NCBI GenBank assembly: GCA_029747015.1
Contig: JAKOGI010000009.1
Coordinates: 1,188,501-1,252,500 of the forward strand
Direction of reading: 5' to 3'
Length of the DNA: 64,000 nt
DNA from: Carnegiea gigantea
Taxonomy: Eukaryota > Streptophyta > Magnoliopsida > Caryophyllales > Cactaceae
Shown one piece after another: positions 1 through 11,036 of the stretch. A program made the position numbers and the translations under genes. The stretch's first letter is position 1; each line of letters starts with the position of its first letter. The notes beneath the pieces were generated by a model that saw nothing but the letters and a program-made list of their open reading frames with translations, did no database searches and was not told the DNA's origin.

Positions 1-1
1 C

Positions 2-1042
2 CCAGGTGAGAGTTATAGGATGTTCAGAATGGAGCCACATGTATTCATTGAACTAGCAAAATTACTAGTGGATAGTTATGGTTTACGTTCAACAAGGACA
101 ATGCGTGCAAAAGAGGCATTGGCCATGTTTCTTTAGGCTTGTGCGCATGGGCACTCCAATCGTAACATTCAATCTAGATTTCAGCATTCTGGAGAAACAG
201 TAAGTAGAAAATTTGCTGAGGTTTTGTAATCTTTGATTGCGTTTTCTAGAGATATTATACAACCACCCGATCGTCAATTTAAAGAGATTCCAAGTAAAAT
301 TGGGGAAGATTATAGATTTTAGCCATATTTCAAAGGTGCAATTGGAGTTATGGATGGTACTCACATTCGTGCAGTCATAACTCCAAAGGTGAATGAAATT
401 CCTTATATTGGTAGAAAGGGGTATGCCACACAAAACGTGATAGCAATATGTAATTTTGACATGTTGTTCACCTTTGTTCAAGCTGGTTGGGAAAGATCCG
501 AATATGACACACATATCCTCACAGCGACATTAGAAAAGTACAAGAATTCAAACATATTCCCACATCCTCCCCAAGGTATGTTCTCCTTTTGTTTTCACCT
601 GCACTGATATTAAAATTGTGTCACTTGTTATAAACTAAGTTTAACAAGTAATTGCTTATTTTTTATTAGGTAAGTATTATCTTGTAGATGCTGGCTACCA
701 AAATATGAAAGGATATCGCACACCTTGTAAAGGAAACCGCAACATCGATATCATCTTCTTGATTTTAGACGTTCAAGCCAACCGCCTACAGGGTATCATG
801 AAGTGTTTAATTTTGCACATGCGTCTCTTAGAAATGTGATTGAAAGAACATTTGGGGTGTGGAAGAATGGATGGAGAATATTACTCAATATGCCAAGTTA
901 CAAGTTCTCTATACAGTGCAAAATTGTGATGACAACCATGGCCCTTCAAAATTATATCAGGAAATATGCCATCGAAGATGAAGAGTTCAATAGGTGTGAT
1001 CAAGATCCCAATTACATGCCCCTACTGGAAGACAATAAGTGA
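2..1042 (+). pseudogene. Broken PIF/Harbinger transposase (HARBI1-like DDE nuclease), 5' end outside window
   Basis: The frame opens at the window edge with an N-terminal Harbinger helical region (RMFRMEPHVFIELAKLL) and runs into the DDE nuclease. Seen motifs: GAIGVMDGTHI (first Asp), ICNFDMLFTF with AGW (second Asp region), KYYLVDAGY after a 94-bp intron (576-669, GT-AG, phase 1), and RNVIERTFGVWK (Glu) near the C-terminus. In-frame stops lie at 134-136 (TAG), 227-229 (TAA) and 320-322 (TAG). A one-base frameshift near 758 moves the last exon into another frame, ending at 1042. At least two stops look like transitions (CAG or TGG to TAG), as expected from decay of methylated DNA. In this family the enzyme cuts element ends together with a MYB-like partner protein; this copy cannot make an active product. 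The catalytic residues themselves are still readable. Confidence 0.9.
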
Positions 1043-1158
1043 GAACAACATACTAATCGATATGATTATTCAATAGAGCATGGCGGAGGATTGGATGATG
1101 ATGATATGTTTTCTCTTTGCAATAAAATTATTAGATCTTTAATGAGTAGGTAATAATT

Positions 1159-1191
<33 letters not shown>

Positions 1192-1842
1192 AGAAAGAGA
1201 AATAAAGCACCATGCTTCATAATATTTTTGTGTTGATTAATGCTTCACTATTGGTTGTTTTCCCCCCAATTTGACGCTGACCAAAGAACAAAATTTTATA
1301 TGTGTATTATCTCTTAGAAATACATAGAAATTAATGGTTATAAACCCCACAAAAAAAGCAACCTCTTACTTTAGTGAAGAAATAAGAAGAAATAAATAAT
1401 TATAGTGAAAAAATAATTATAGTGAAAAAAGGAAAAATAATAAATGATAGAATAATTGAGAAGTACTTTAAAAGAAGTTTGGCCAGACAACTCAATTGTT
1501 CAAAACTATTTTCATACACATTAGGCCAAACACTTCATAACTTCTCCAAAAACAGCTTTTAAAGAAATTAGTTTTACTAAACAAAAACAGTTTTCCATAA
1601 ACTAGGCCAAACAGATGCTTAATAGCAAAAAATATCGATTAAGTTATCGTGGTGAAGATAAATGTTGATTAAATAAAAGACATTCGAGTTGAAAATTTAG
1701 ATTTAGGTTTATTTTAATCTTTCCCATCAGATAGTCAAGTTTCGATCCAAACTGTTAAAATCAAATTTTGCACCTAAATTTCAGCTTACCATATCATTAA
1801 AGAGTTGAATGGAGAAAATTAACTTCCCGTCTTCTTAAAAAG
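1043..1842. other. Intergenic or intra-element sequence with a T/G homopolymer and a MITE-like segment
   Basis: No coding signal. A run of about 11 T then 20 G ends at 1190. Around 1480-1617 lie imperfect inverted ends of the type GTTTGGCC...GGCCAAAC, suggesting a degraded MITE. The rest is AT-rich and featureless. If the element ending at 1974 is the one carrying the transposase, this stretch is its 3' interior. Confidence 0.4.
1171..1190 (+). repeat. Poly(G)20 tract preceded by poly(T)
   Basis: Twenty consecutive G directly after about 11 T. Similar G (or C) runs occur at 2852-2861, 7563-7581, 12393-12407, 13041-13066, 60943-60956 and near 63117. Run lengths of this kind are prone to assembly error. 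Confidence 0.9.
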
Positions 1843-1974
1843 AAAATCATTTTCCTCCATTGGGGGAAAATTGTTTTACTTGAAAAATGATTTTCCATCC
1901 TTCATTATACCAAACAACGGAAAATTGAAAAACTATTTTGGGGGAAAATCATTTTCCCCAAACCAAACGCTACC
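1843..1974. mobile_element. Right end of a PIF/Harbinger-type element
   Basis: The terminus reads ...CCAAACGCTACC and is followed by TAA at 1975-1977, the usual 3-bp Harbinger target. Read inward it has the same architecture as the ends at 28573, 32252, 45974 and 46760: a terminal GGTxxxGTTTGGT-like block, palindromic GGAAAATGATTTTCC-type blocks, then a second GTTTGGTA block. No left end is visible in the window, so the natural partner is the transposase fragment upstream and a left end before base 1. That link is inference. Confidence 0.6.
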
Positions 1975-1977
1975 TAA

Positions 1978-2760
1978 AAGTCATTATGCTGCTAATAACT
2001 TGAGATTGTTGTACTATATTACCTCAAAATATTACCTATATCATATTGTGCTATATTAGTTTGTTTTTGCATCATTATAATCATCAACACACTCTAATTT
2101 TAGTAATTTAACAAGTATTTCCTTGAAATAAAGTATTAAAAGTTAAATATCTTAAATGGAGAAAATATGTGATGCAAAGGGAGGCATAAAAGCCGATGGA
2201 GGCAGAATTCAAATTTAAGTTTCAGGTATCAACTTTCATAGACTTTTGACGTGTTTGGCAACAATATTTTGAGTAGTGTTTAGTGTTTGACGAAATCGAT
2301 ATACTAATCAGTCAAGTTTTAGGATTTGGTGGCTTAAAATTTTGACTAGTATTTTAAGCAGCATTTAACATTTTAAGCAATATTTTTGAAAAGTTAACAG
2401 TAATAATTTTTGATACTCAAAAGCAGTGTTGCATATTTTTTGGGCAAAAAATATCATTTGAACATTTTATATTTGGAAATTATCTATATTTTTTTGTCAA
2501 TTTATATTAATCAATTAACCCAACAGTTAAATTTACCAAATATATTTATTTTACTGTTTATCTAAATAATTATCTGTCAATAGCTAAACTAAAAATACTC
2601 TCCACTAGTAAATAGCTATCACTTATATAAATAACTGATTTTGTCGAACAGAGCTGCCCGTTAAAGCCAAAACCACACACCCAAACAGTCACATGCCAGC
2701 TCCTCAGTGCTAAGGCTGATTTCCCGTTACTAGCTAGTGATTACTAATTTACTACTCCAG
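1978..2760. other. Intergenic, AT-rich, upstream of the hAT-derived gene
   Basis: No coding signal. A short GTGTTTGGCAACAA-type motif near 2250 resembles hAT MITE ends found at 34914 and 63330, but no partner end was located. The last 150 bases are less AT-rich and merge into the promoter of the gene that follows. Confidence 0.4.
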
Positions 2761-2761
2761 A

Positions 2762-2770
2762 TATAAAATA
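2762..2770 (+). promoter_or_regulatory. Probable TATA box of the hAT-derived gene
   Basis: TATAAAATA lies about 30 bases before the start of a GC-richer leader that ends in a good splice donor at 2990. This predicts transcription starting around 2795. Confidence 0.55.
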
Positions 2771-2794
2771 AAAGCCTTGGATTTCCCAATTTCA

Positions 2795-4301
2795 CATTGA
2801 GCTTGGCGGAACAAAATTGGGATTTCCCTCCAAATCGAATTTACGCTCTTTCCCCCCCCCCAAATAAATTCCCCAATTTGATTCCTTTTTTCAATCAGTG
2901 CAGAAAAACCCTTGAATTCCCACAACACATAAGTGGTAAAAGAGTCAATCCGGTTGACATCTCGCGTACTCACTCATATGCAGCCGTAGGTAAAGCATCA
3001 TTTCATTTGCCCGTTTCGTAAAACCCTAAATTTTTGTTCCTTTCTGTGTTGCAGATGATGGGTGATGCTTGATTTTCTGTTGTTCTTGTTGACTTGTTTT
3101 GTGCTGTTGCTAGATTTTCGGAAGGGTTGTGGGTCAATATTGCTGAATTTGTGGGTCAATATTGCTGAATTGTGATAGTAGAGCAAAATGTCTCTTCCAT
3201 TATTTTCTTCGATGGACTACTAAATGTCTCATTTTCTGATCAGTGGTACCAATATGAGAATTTATAGGGTTGAATTGTGATTGCCCAAATCAAATGTTTC
3301 ACTAAATTGGTGTGTTTGCTACTATTTATAAGTTAGAGATGCTTTATGCCTCTCCAGTCAGTGATTTAACTTGAGTAGGCTTATTCAATTGTGAGTGTAA
3401 AGTGTCTATAGTCTGCTTCTACCCTGCCGTGGGTTGCAGACCCATGACATGAGACTATGAGAGTGGCTAGCATAATGGAAAGGATATAATATGGACCATA
3501 CGGTATCAACCATGAATTTACTTGTAATGTTGTGATTGCGAAGTGGTCTTGATCATTGATTTTTGGGTGGATTTCTGTAGTTGTCTTGGAATATGTGATT
3601 GTTGTTGGTATGTTCTAGGATCATGGAATGGCTATAGCGTAGCAGTCATCATGACGTTAGTTATAGTGTTGTGATTCTGGGGCGGTCTCTTTCCTTGATT
3701 TTTGTGTGGACTTGTGTATTGTATTTCTCCATTGTACTATAATGAAATGGGTGCAATATGCCATTGGTCATCAAGTTAATCTTAATGTTGTGATCTGGTG
3801 TAGCCCCATTATTCCTGTAGCTACCTTGGAATGTTTCACCATTGTTGGTCTGTTCTATTGATAGAAAAACATTCCTTTTTCTAATTTTGTGTAATTTTTC
3901 GATGCCATGCTATGTGGATGTTGAGGTGATTTTGTTTCTCGATATTTGTCGATCTTTGCAGTTCACTTGTAAGTTGTCATATTTCACCATCAGTGGGTCT
4001 GCTCTATCAAAAGAAGACTGAATTCTTTGTGTAGGGCTATAGGCATGTCTTTATTGCTGGTCCTTTGTGCCGCTGTGAGAGATTCTGGTGTGATTCTGTT
4101 ATTAATTTTTATAATTTGGTGGACTTTGTAGTTATCTTGTATTTGTTTCCTTAGATTTCACTTATAAGTCTCATTGATTTCTTGCTGGTGTCAAGTCATA
4201 TGTAATTTGAGCTGATATTGGGAATTAAAATCCATTTGAAAATCGGATGATTTTTTAGTAAAGAATTTGCTCTTGCTTTTTTTCTTTGGGTGTTCTAGGC
4301 A
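2795..4301 (+). other. 5' leader exon and 1.3-kb leader intron of the hAT-derived gene
   Basis: The leader exon (about 2795-2989) contains a C10 tract (2852-2861) and ends ...CGTAG|GTAAAG. The intron runs 2990-4298, is T-rich with a long pyrimidine stretch before ...TTCTAG, and the next exon starts GCAATGG with the ATG at 4302. A 23-bp unit (TGTGGGTCAATATTGCTGAAT) is directly duplicated at about 3126-3171. A long leader intron is common in expressed plant genes and unusual inside a compact transposon, which supports this being a host-type gene. Exon ends are predicted, not proven. Confidence 0.6.
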
Positions 4302-6774
4302 ATGGAGAGGGGTATGATTGCGTGTATTGATGTAGATAATGGGATTGTTGAATACGAAAGTAATAGGCAGAAGAAACGGTCATTGGCATGGGATCACTTT
4401 GAGAAGCTACCTACGCAAACCAAGGATGAAGGCAAAGCAAAATGCAAGCGCTGTGATACAATTTTTAGTGCTACACCTAAGAGTGGAACCTCTCATTTAA
4501 ACCGTCATGTGGAAAGATGCTCAAAGCGTGCAGCCATCGATGTGCAGCCTATCTCAGTTGACTATAGGTTTAGCGACTTTGACGGTAGTTCACCAAGCGT
4601 GAAGCTGGGAAAAAGGATTTCAAAAGTTTGGAATGAATATGAATTATTTCCGGCTCCAAACATGAATGATGCTAAGGCCAAATGCAAGCACTGTAAAATA
4701 GTACTATCCGCAGCTTCTAAAAATGGAACTTCTCACCTAAAGCGTCATTTAGATAGGTGTGTGAAGCGTGTGACCACTACTGGTAATATAGAGCAGTACT
4801 TCATTCCAAGTGCGAAGCTACTTGAACGAAGTAACTCAGATAAGCTCCCAAAGCGTGTTACTGCTACCTGTAATGTGAAACATCTTTCCACAATCAGTGA
4901 GAAATTGGCTGAAGGAAGCAAATCCAGAGAAAATCTTCACATTGACCAGGACGAGCTTCGGAGATATATATCACTTTGTATCATAAAAGGATCTTATCCG
5001 TTCAGGCTTGTGGAGGAGAAGAGCTTTAGGGCTATGATATCTACAGCATGTCCAGAATTTAAGCCATTTAGCCGAGCAATTGTCAGGAAAGAATTATTTT
5101 CTATGTATGCGAATGAAAGAGATAACGTTAAAGAAGTATTAGCAAAGGCTTCTGGGCGGATATGTTTGACGGTTGGTAATTGGAAAGCAAGAGACACAAG
5201 TGATGCATATATCTGTGTTGCTGCACATTTCATAGATGATGACTGGAGGTTGATTAGGAAGGTATTGTGTTTTAAAGCTTTAGCACCCCCCTATGATGGC
5301 ACTTTCATTGCAGATGAGCTGCAGTGCTTATCATCTCAATACAGCATTGAACGTAAAACCTTTTCCATCACAGTGGATGAGGCTTCTTACAATGAATCCA
5401 TGGTTACATCTAGTAAAAGAGGTCTTTTGACAAAGAAAGCACTTGTAAGTGATGGCTCCTTCTTCCAAGTTGATTGTTGTGCTCATCTTTTGAACCACCT
5501 CGCCCAATCTACTTTGAAGTTGGTTGATGACATTCTTGATAAGATCCGTGAATTGGTTAAGTATGTTAACAAATCACCACTCCAGAGGAAGAAGTTTTAT
5601 GATCTTGCTGAGAGGACCTTTGAGTTGCAAGCAAAGAAAAGACTAAGCCTTGATGTGCTGCTTAGATGGAATTCCACATTTAAACTGATTGATCGCGCTC
5701 TTTACTATAAGGATGTTTTTGAACATCTGGTGGAGTCAAGGCGAGAACTGAGTAACTTCAATGTTACTAAAGAGGAATGGCAAATGTTGAGCATCATTCA
5801 CAAGTTTCTGAAGGCACTCTATGATGTGATTTGCATGTTTTCAGTCACCAATCAACCAACAGCAAATTTATTTTTAAAGGGTATGTTGATGGTTCATTGT
5901 CGCATAGTGGAAATAGCAAAGGGACCAAATTCTTTCTTGGCTAGCGCTTTTAACGCTATGCAGGCAAAACTTGATGATTTCTGGTGTCAGAATGACATGA
6001 TCTTGTCTTGTGCTGCAATCTTAGATCCAAGGTACAAGGTAAAATTTGTGGAGTACTGTTATATGAAACTTCACGGCCGGGTTGATGTTGAGGATCGTGT
6101 TAGTAAAGTTGTGAACATTCTCTATAATTTGTTTAGTGAGTATAGGCAACGTTCGTGGCGTGTCTCCTCTCCAGCTGTAGGATCTTCTGGTGTTGATACA
6201 AACTATGTTGGTGGCTATGATGAGGGGGACTTGTTTGGAGATTATGATCAATTTCTGAGCTCAAGAGTAAGATCACAAGGGACCAAGTCTGAATTGGATC
6301 TCTACTTGGAACAGCCAAGTTGTGACTTGAATTCTGACATAGATGTGCTGGAGTTCTGGAGTGTAAGCTCCATGCGGTATCCTGACCTTTCAGTGATGGC
6401 ACGTGATATCCTATCCTTACCTGTCTCCACAGTTAATTCAAAGAAAATTTTTGGCGCCAAAACTTTGTCTCTTGTTCAAGGCTCAATGATGCCAGAGACG
6501 CTTCAAGCTTTGTTATGTCTCCAAGATTGGCTAGGTGCACTTGACAACTCAGATAATCTCATTTATGTGTGTTTTTCTTGATCTATGGAATGCCAAGCTG
6601 TAGACTAGTCATTCACCATTGTGTTCTTGTGTGTTATTTTGGTATAACCCTTGATTCTCATTTGATTCACACATAGGTGAGGAAACTGTTAGTGTTGAGG
6701 ATCCTAGTTGGTCCAGTGAAGATGTCGAATATGATGATGAAGCTGATGACAGTGTACTTACTGATTCTTTTTAG
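4302..6774 (+). CDS. hAT transposase-derived protein with two BED zinc fingers (RICESLEEPER/DAYSLEEPER-like), probably domesticated
   Basis: From the ATG at 4302 the frame is open for 759 codons to a TGA ending at 6581. I prefer a spliced form: donor GT at 6571, intron 6571-6676, acceptor AG at 6675-6676, then an acidic exon ending in TAG at 6772-6774. The phases match (phase 1) and give 788 aa. Two BED fingers occupy about residues 27-73 (C48, C51, H65, H69/C73) and 107-153 (C128, C131, H145, H149/C153), each ending SHLxRHxxRCxKR. The hAT core follows. The usual TTDxW motif reads TVGNW (290-294), so the first catalytic Asp is Gly. The second-Asp motif survives as SITVDEAS (D359), CCAHLLN and LRWNST are present, and the C-terminal dimerisation motif is altered (VNSKKIF instead of the usual ASExxF). 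BED proteins of this class bind DNA, and known domesticated ones act in the nucleus. An intact frame, lost catalysis and a leader intron suggest a host function. A recently dead autonomous hAT is the alternative. Confidence 0.85.
6571..6676 (+). other. Predicted short intron before an acidic C-terminal exon
   Basis: GT at 6571 and AG at 6675-6676. Reading across it changes the ending from YVCFS-stop to YVCEETVSVEDPSWSS followed by an Asp/Glu-rich tail ending VLTDSF-stop. Two other nearby GTs either break the frame at once or lose the stop. Confidence 0.55.
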
Positions 6775-8570
6775 GTGGTTTCTCTATCCACATATATCAT
6801 TTCCTCTGTGACACTGGTTACCAACCTTTGACATTTTTCCCCTCCCATTTGCTTCTCTCCAGGTGTTGAAGCAGTGTTGAGGATCAAGATCATTCTTTCT
6901 TGCTCTCGTTTTCCCTGCATTAGCAATTGTTTTTGCACCAATTCAAGTCTGAGATGCGAGCCGTTGATATAGCACTGAATGTTAAGTCTATTCTGTATAT
7001 TCTTCTTTCCTATTAGAGACATCATGAGAGAGTGTCAGCTAACACTTCAATTTGGTAGAGATCCGTTAGAATTCAAGAATTGGATTTGTAGTACATTTCT
7101 TATGGATCAACAAGATACTGGAATCTTCTCTCATATGTTTGGGCAAGGCTTTGAGCGGATTGGTTGTCAATTGCTATATCGGCCTTTAGTATATCAAACC
7201 GAACCAAACAGATACAGGTGCAGGAAGGTCAAATGTACGGCATACTGCTGTACTACAATATTATTGATTTTTTTAAAATTAAAGTCTCTTTTAGATACAT
7301 GCCTTGGTTAAACATACTGGGCAGCGGTGATGCATGCAAAACTCCTATTTTTGTTTTTGATTCTAACTTTTATACCCTTGGGCCTTATGCTGACTCTCTT
7401 GCAAGCATATGGTGAGCTCCAGTCTCTTAGAAGAGCCATCCTATTTTCCAACCAGCCAGGGGCGAGGGTGAGGTGGAAGGGAATGGAAATATCATGTCAG
7501 GGGCTGTGGCACTTCTCTGTCAATGATATGCTCCATTATGTGGTTTCTGTTTTGGTTTTTTTGGGGGGGGGGGGGGGGGGGAGCTCCTCTATGTGGTTGA
7601 TAAGTGCCTGCTTGAAGACTTTCCTATTTTGTGTGCAAACTAAAATTTGTGCGACATGTAGATCGCTTATGGCTAAGGTAAGACCATAGTACCATACCAT
7701 TGCCTAATAACTTCTCTGTTACAGAATACAACGCCCTCCCACCAGAAAGGTTGCTCCGACATTCCCACCTTGGTGGGTTTGGATTCTGGGGAGATGTAGA
7801 TGTAGGAACCTTATTATCTGTGCAAGTGATGAAACTTATCCCAGGATACTCCTGTGAAAATCTGTAGAAGCTGATTTTTGTCTGATTAAAACATTTTGTT
7901 AACAAAGCAAAGGGGTGATGCAAGGACGGATGTAATTGTAGCAGTAAGTGTCATATGATCCTAGTGTATGGTACATAGGGAAATTGATTCAGTTTTTTGG
8001 TTTTATGTATTTTCGCGGCTTCCATCGTTATTTTTACCCGTGTTCATTGTATTTTACTTTTTACCTTTTAGCTTGCTGCCTTCTTCATGAAACAGTCCTA
8101 GTGTTTATGTAGTTGTCCTGATGAATGTGTTTATGGAACTCCATGCTTACCTCTGAAGATTTTGGCAAAAAGGTGAAGTTCTGTAGTAACTTTATCTGTA
8201 AGGTTTCTGAAAAATGTCTTTTCTGTACCAAGTAAACATTTCAGGAATCAAAAAGTGACGGGGAGTAAGCTTTTCCAGCAAGAGGGCATTAGCATGCGAT
8301 ATGTTGAAATCTTGAATTTCCACTTGAATCTTAATAGTATCATTGTGCACTTATTTTGGCTGTTTGAATTTCTTATGTGAATCAGGAGTTTGGGACATGG
8401 AAGGGATCATATTTGGAGAATGCTGCAAGTGTAATTCTAATGTAAATGAAATGTCCTGCACCTGATTGAACAATACGAAGCTACATATGGTGAAGTTGGC
8501 ATCTAAAGCAATATATGCTGAAGTGCCCCTCTGCTTCGTTTGACAGCACGCGAGTTAAAAGTGTTCCCTG
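6775..8570 (+). other. 3' flank of the hAT-derived gene; no further coding signal recognised
   Basis: Probably 3' UTR and downstream sequence. Short open frames exist but none resembles a known family. A G19 tract lies at 7563-7581 after a T run. A stretch near 7785-7815 weakly resembles the SINE tail seen at 28045-28175 and 35161. Extra 3' UTR introns are possible but cannot be shown. Confidence 0.35.
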
Positions 8571-8802
8571 TTACATACATTTTTGGCCATGGGACTCTTC
8601 GTCTTCGTTGATTTCATGTTTGAAAATTTTAGATCGGGAAATACGTGCAGATGAAAATTTCTGAGCTGTTGAGCCTCTCCCTCGTTCCCCCCTTACTTTC
8701 AAAGAAGCTCTTGAAAATTGCAGAAGAAAATTTCTAAGAGGATGAACTGAAGAAAGTCTCATCCAACTCAAGTGCATGCCCTGGAATCATTGACACCTTG
8801 AT

Positions 8803-8911
8803 GAGGTGCAATAGATTAGACACAAAGGGCACGCCCTTTTGTTTTTGGGGACCCAAATGACACATAACTAGTTGGAAAAACCCCATTATGTCTAATCTCA
8901 AGATGCACCTC
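8803..8911. other. Imperfect inverted repeat able to form a MIR-like hairpin
   Basis: Arm 8803-8821 (GAGGTGCA..AGATTAGAC) pairs with 8890-8911 (GTCTAATCT.....TGCACCTC): 17 paired bases around a 2/5 internal loop. Partial pairing continues inward (ACAAAGGG with CCCCATTAT). The loop is about 65-70 bases. I do not recognise either arm as a known plant miRNA. It could also be a MITE remnant. Confidence 0.4.
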
Positions 8912-9301
8912 GAGCCTGATGTTCGCCAGTTAGTCTCCGAATCCAAGTGAGATAGCATGCTTGTTACTTTGTATTATCTGTTGATCATTCACTGATCAAG
9001 CCCTCCATTGCTAATTGAGGGTCTGCAATTGATAAAGCATGCACGTTACGGTTTGCTGTTGGACATATATGTGATGTCAATATATATATTTTTCAGACCG
9101 TCTCAACTGAGATTTATTTTGAGAGGGCTATTTTTATGGTGCCTTTTAATAAATATGAGGTTGATTAATAATGCATTTGAGGGTGATTGATGAAGTCATT
9201 AGTTTGATTCACACCCTCAAATTAAGATGTCGCTCTAATATTAATTATTAGCCATCGCAAAATCTTCAAAAAGGCATTTCTAAATAAGTTCATCTCACTT
9301 T
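8912..9301. other. Intergenic
   Basis: AT-rich spacer with no coding frame or recognisable repeat. Confidence 0.4.
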
Positions 9302-9550
9302 TATTGTTATGAGAGGTGTGTGGTTGGTTGGTCATCAACTCTTTGAGCCATCTCCCTTGGGCTCGATTCTCGGGAGAAGCAATTTTCTACCTTGTGTGAG
9401 GATATATGTGGTTGAGCTATTCGTCCTGTGTTTTGGCTTGGGCTTTGGTATTTCCCATCCTTCAGTCAGTAGTGGTCTACTAGGTTGCTTTGAGATCGGA
9501 TCTAGTGGGTTCGCATGCTTACCAATTAATAAAAGGTTTTGTTGGTTATT
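9302..9550 (+). mobile_element. Probable tRNA-derived SINE
   Basis: Near the start is a box A-like TGTGGTTGGTTGG and, about 45 bases later, a box B-like GGGCTCGATTCTC, in the order and spacing of an internal RNA polymerase III promoter. The flanks share a T/G-rich sequence (TTTTATTGTTAT before, TTTTGTTGGTTAT after) that could be a decayed TSD. The open frame across it is incidental. Confidence 0.5.
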
Positions 9551-10364
9551 GAACCGGGAATAATAGCTAAGACCTATAAAGAAGTGGTTTTAATAGTTCC
9601 GTAGAAATTGATCTGCACCTAAATGTTTACCTTAAATTGTTTGAAAATGGGCTCAAAAAACCTGAATTGACCAAATTCAATCATGAATTTATATGATATA
9701 CTTTGATTCTTATTGAACATCACATCAAAAAATAATACGAACTCAAAACAACCCCACTCAAGTCGATGGGTCATACTCCACTATTCTGTTTCAACCTGGC
9801 CCGAAATATTCCCGACATACAATCAATTTGCCACGCCTGTCTTCTAGTTTGCATCACAATTGAAGGAAGCATAGAATCAGGGGTAAACAATGGAAATCTT
9901 AAGAGAAGTGTTCTTGTTTGGATATTTTTGGCAGGAATAATGGCGCATGAATTGGAGATTGTGTGAAGTTGTAAACTGAAAAATGATTATTTGATGAAAA
10001 AAAGTAGGTGGGCTAGTGCGGTTTGTTTGGTTTGAGGTGAAATCTGGAAGGGAATTGTGAATTGGATTTCATGTCAGGCGGTACCCGTGGCCTTTCCAGA
10101 GGGGACCGAAATGCCTCCAATAGAAGAGTGACAAACAGGCCCCATGACACGGGCCGAAAGTCATCGAAAGTACACATAGTGGATTGTTTTTCCTCCTCAA
10201 TTATGTTTTGTCTCTGTTTCTCCACCCAGGCTTGTGGCCTACTGTTACTTTAGTTCATCAAATAAAATAATATCTATGGACCCATACCTCAATACACAAT
10301 TACTTTTTTAAAATCAAAAAAAAACAAAATACAATAAAACAAATAAAAAAACCAAAAAAAAAGA
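9551..10364. other. Intergenic, no gene recognised
   Basis: Mixed AT-rich sequence. Short frames around 9766-9966 and 10013-10253 have no family resemblance and no splice context. Confidence 0.35.
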
Positions 10365-10520
10365 AAAAAGGGGAAGGAGGAAGGCTTCCCACAGAGAGCC
10401 GGCCCGCGAGCCCACCCCCCTGAGCAAACCACTGCAGCTTGCCGGGCCAACCTTTCACCCGCCCCCTCCAATTTTTGGCCCACGGGCCAACCACTGCACA
10501 TGCTCTCTGTAAGGCTTGTG
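10365..10520. repeat. GC-rich block with inverted GGCCC/GGGCC motifs, MITE-like
   Basis: A sharply GC-rich island in AT-rich DNA, with repeated GCCGGGCC, GGCCCACGGGCC and a terminal CACTGCACATGCTCT like the ends of plant 'AGAGCATnnnCAnTG' MITEs (compare 20705-20926). The left end could not be placed. Confidence 0.4.
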
Positions 10521-10619
10521 AGTTTCCCATATTTAAATTATTAAAAAGTTATATAAATATAATTTGTAGATATTTATATATAGTTGTTGATGAGAAGAAA
10601 TATGTTTTTTTTAACTACA

Positions 10620-11036
10620 TTTAATATATTGGTGACTATTTTCAGATATGATTCACGTCAAAACTCAAATATAACTTTGAAAGCATGTTAACTTATTTTC
10701 TCTATAATGGCCTATACGATTCACGTCGAAACTTAAATATAATCCACATCGTTAAATTCTGTTTTTAAGTTATAGAAATATTATGTTCATAAAAGTATAC
10801 ACAAATTTTTTGTCTTGATAGTGTGTGTGTATGTGTGTTCATATATATGAGAAAAAATAAATGACAAGTTGATTATTATAAAAAATACATAAGCAGATGT
10901 AAGAAGATGTAAGGAGATGTAAGATGAAAGAATCTGTAAAAATTTATTACAGATAAAAATAACTATAAGGAACTGTTATAAGTTATAAGAAGATACAAGT
11001 TGTAGTCTAAGTACTCACTATCACGAAAAAGAACAG
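10620..11036. mobile_element. Degenerate MITE with GATGTAAG repeats
   Basis: Starts with a motif shared with 16620-16740 (ATGATTTACGTCGAAACTC type), contains a short array AGATGTAAGAAGATGTAAGG near 10896, and ends ...AAAAAGAACAGGACC. That terminus is the reverse complement of the GGGCCTGTTCTTTT end used by several MITEs in this window. No left end or TSD was identified. Confidence 0.45.

Noticed and set aside
2797..3021. 74-codon frame overlapping the leader of the hAT-derived gene
   Set aside because: It begins at TTG, not ATG, and runs across the predicted splice donor at 2990. Treated as leader.
4994..6402. Minus-strand frames inside the hAT-derived CDS
   Set aside because: They are antisense shadows of a well-supported coding frame.
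6979..7689. Plus-strand frames of 83-120 codons downstream of the hAT-derived gene
   Set aside because: They overlap each other, show no recognisable family and include a homopolymer-encoded poly-Gly run. No splice model links them.
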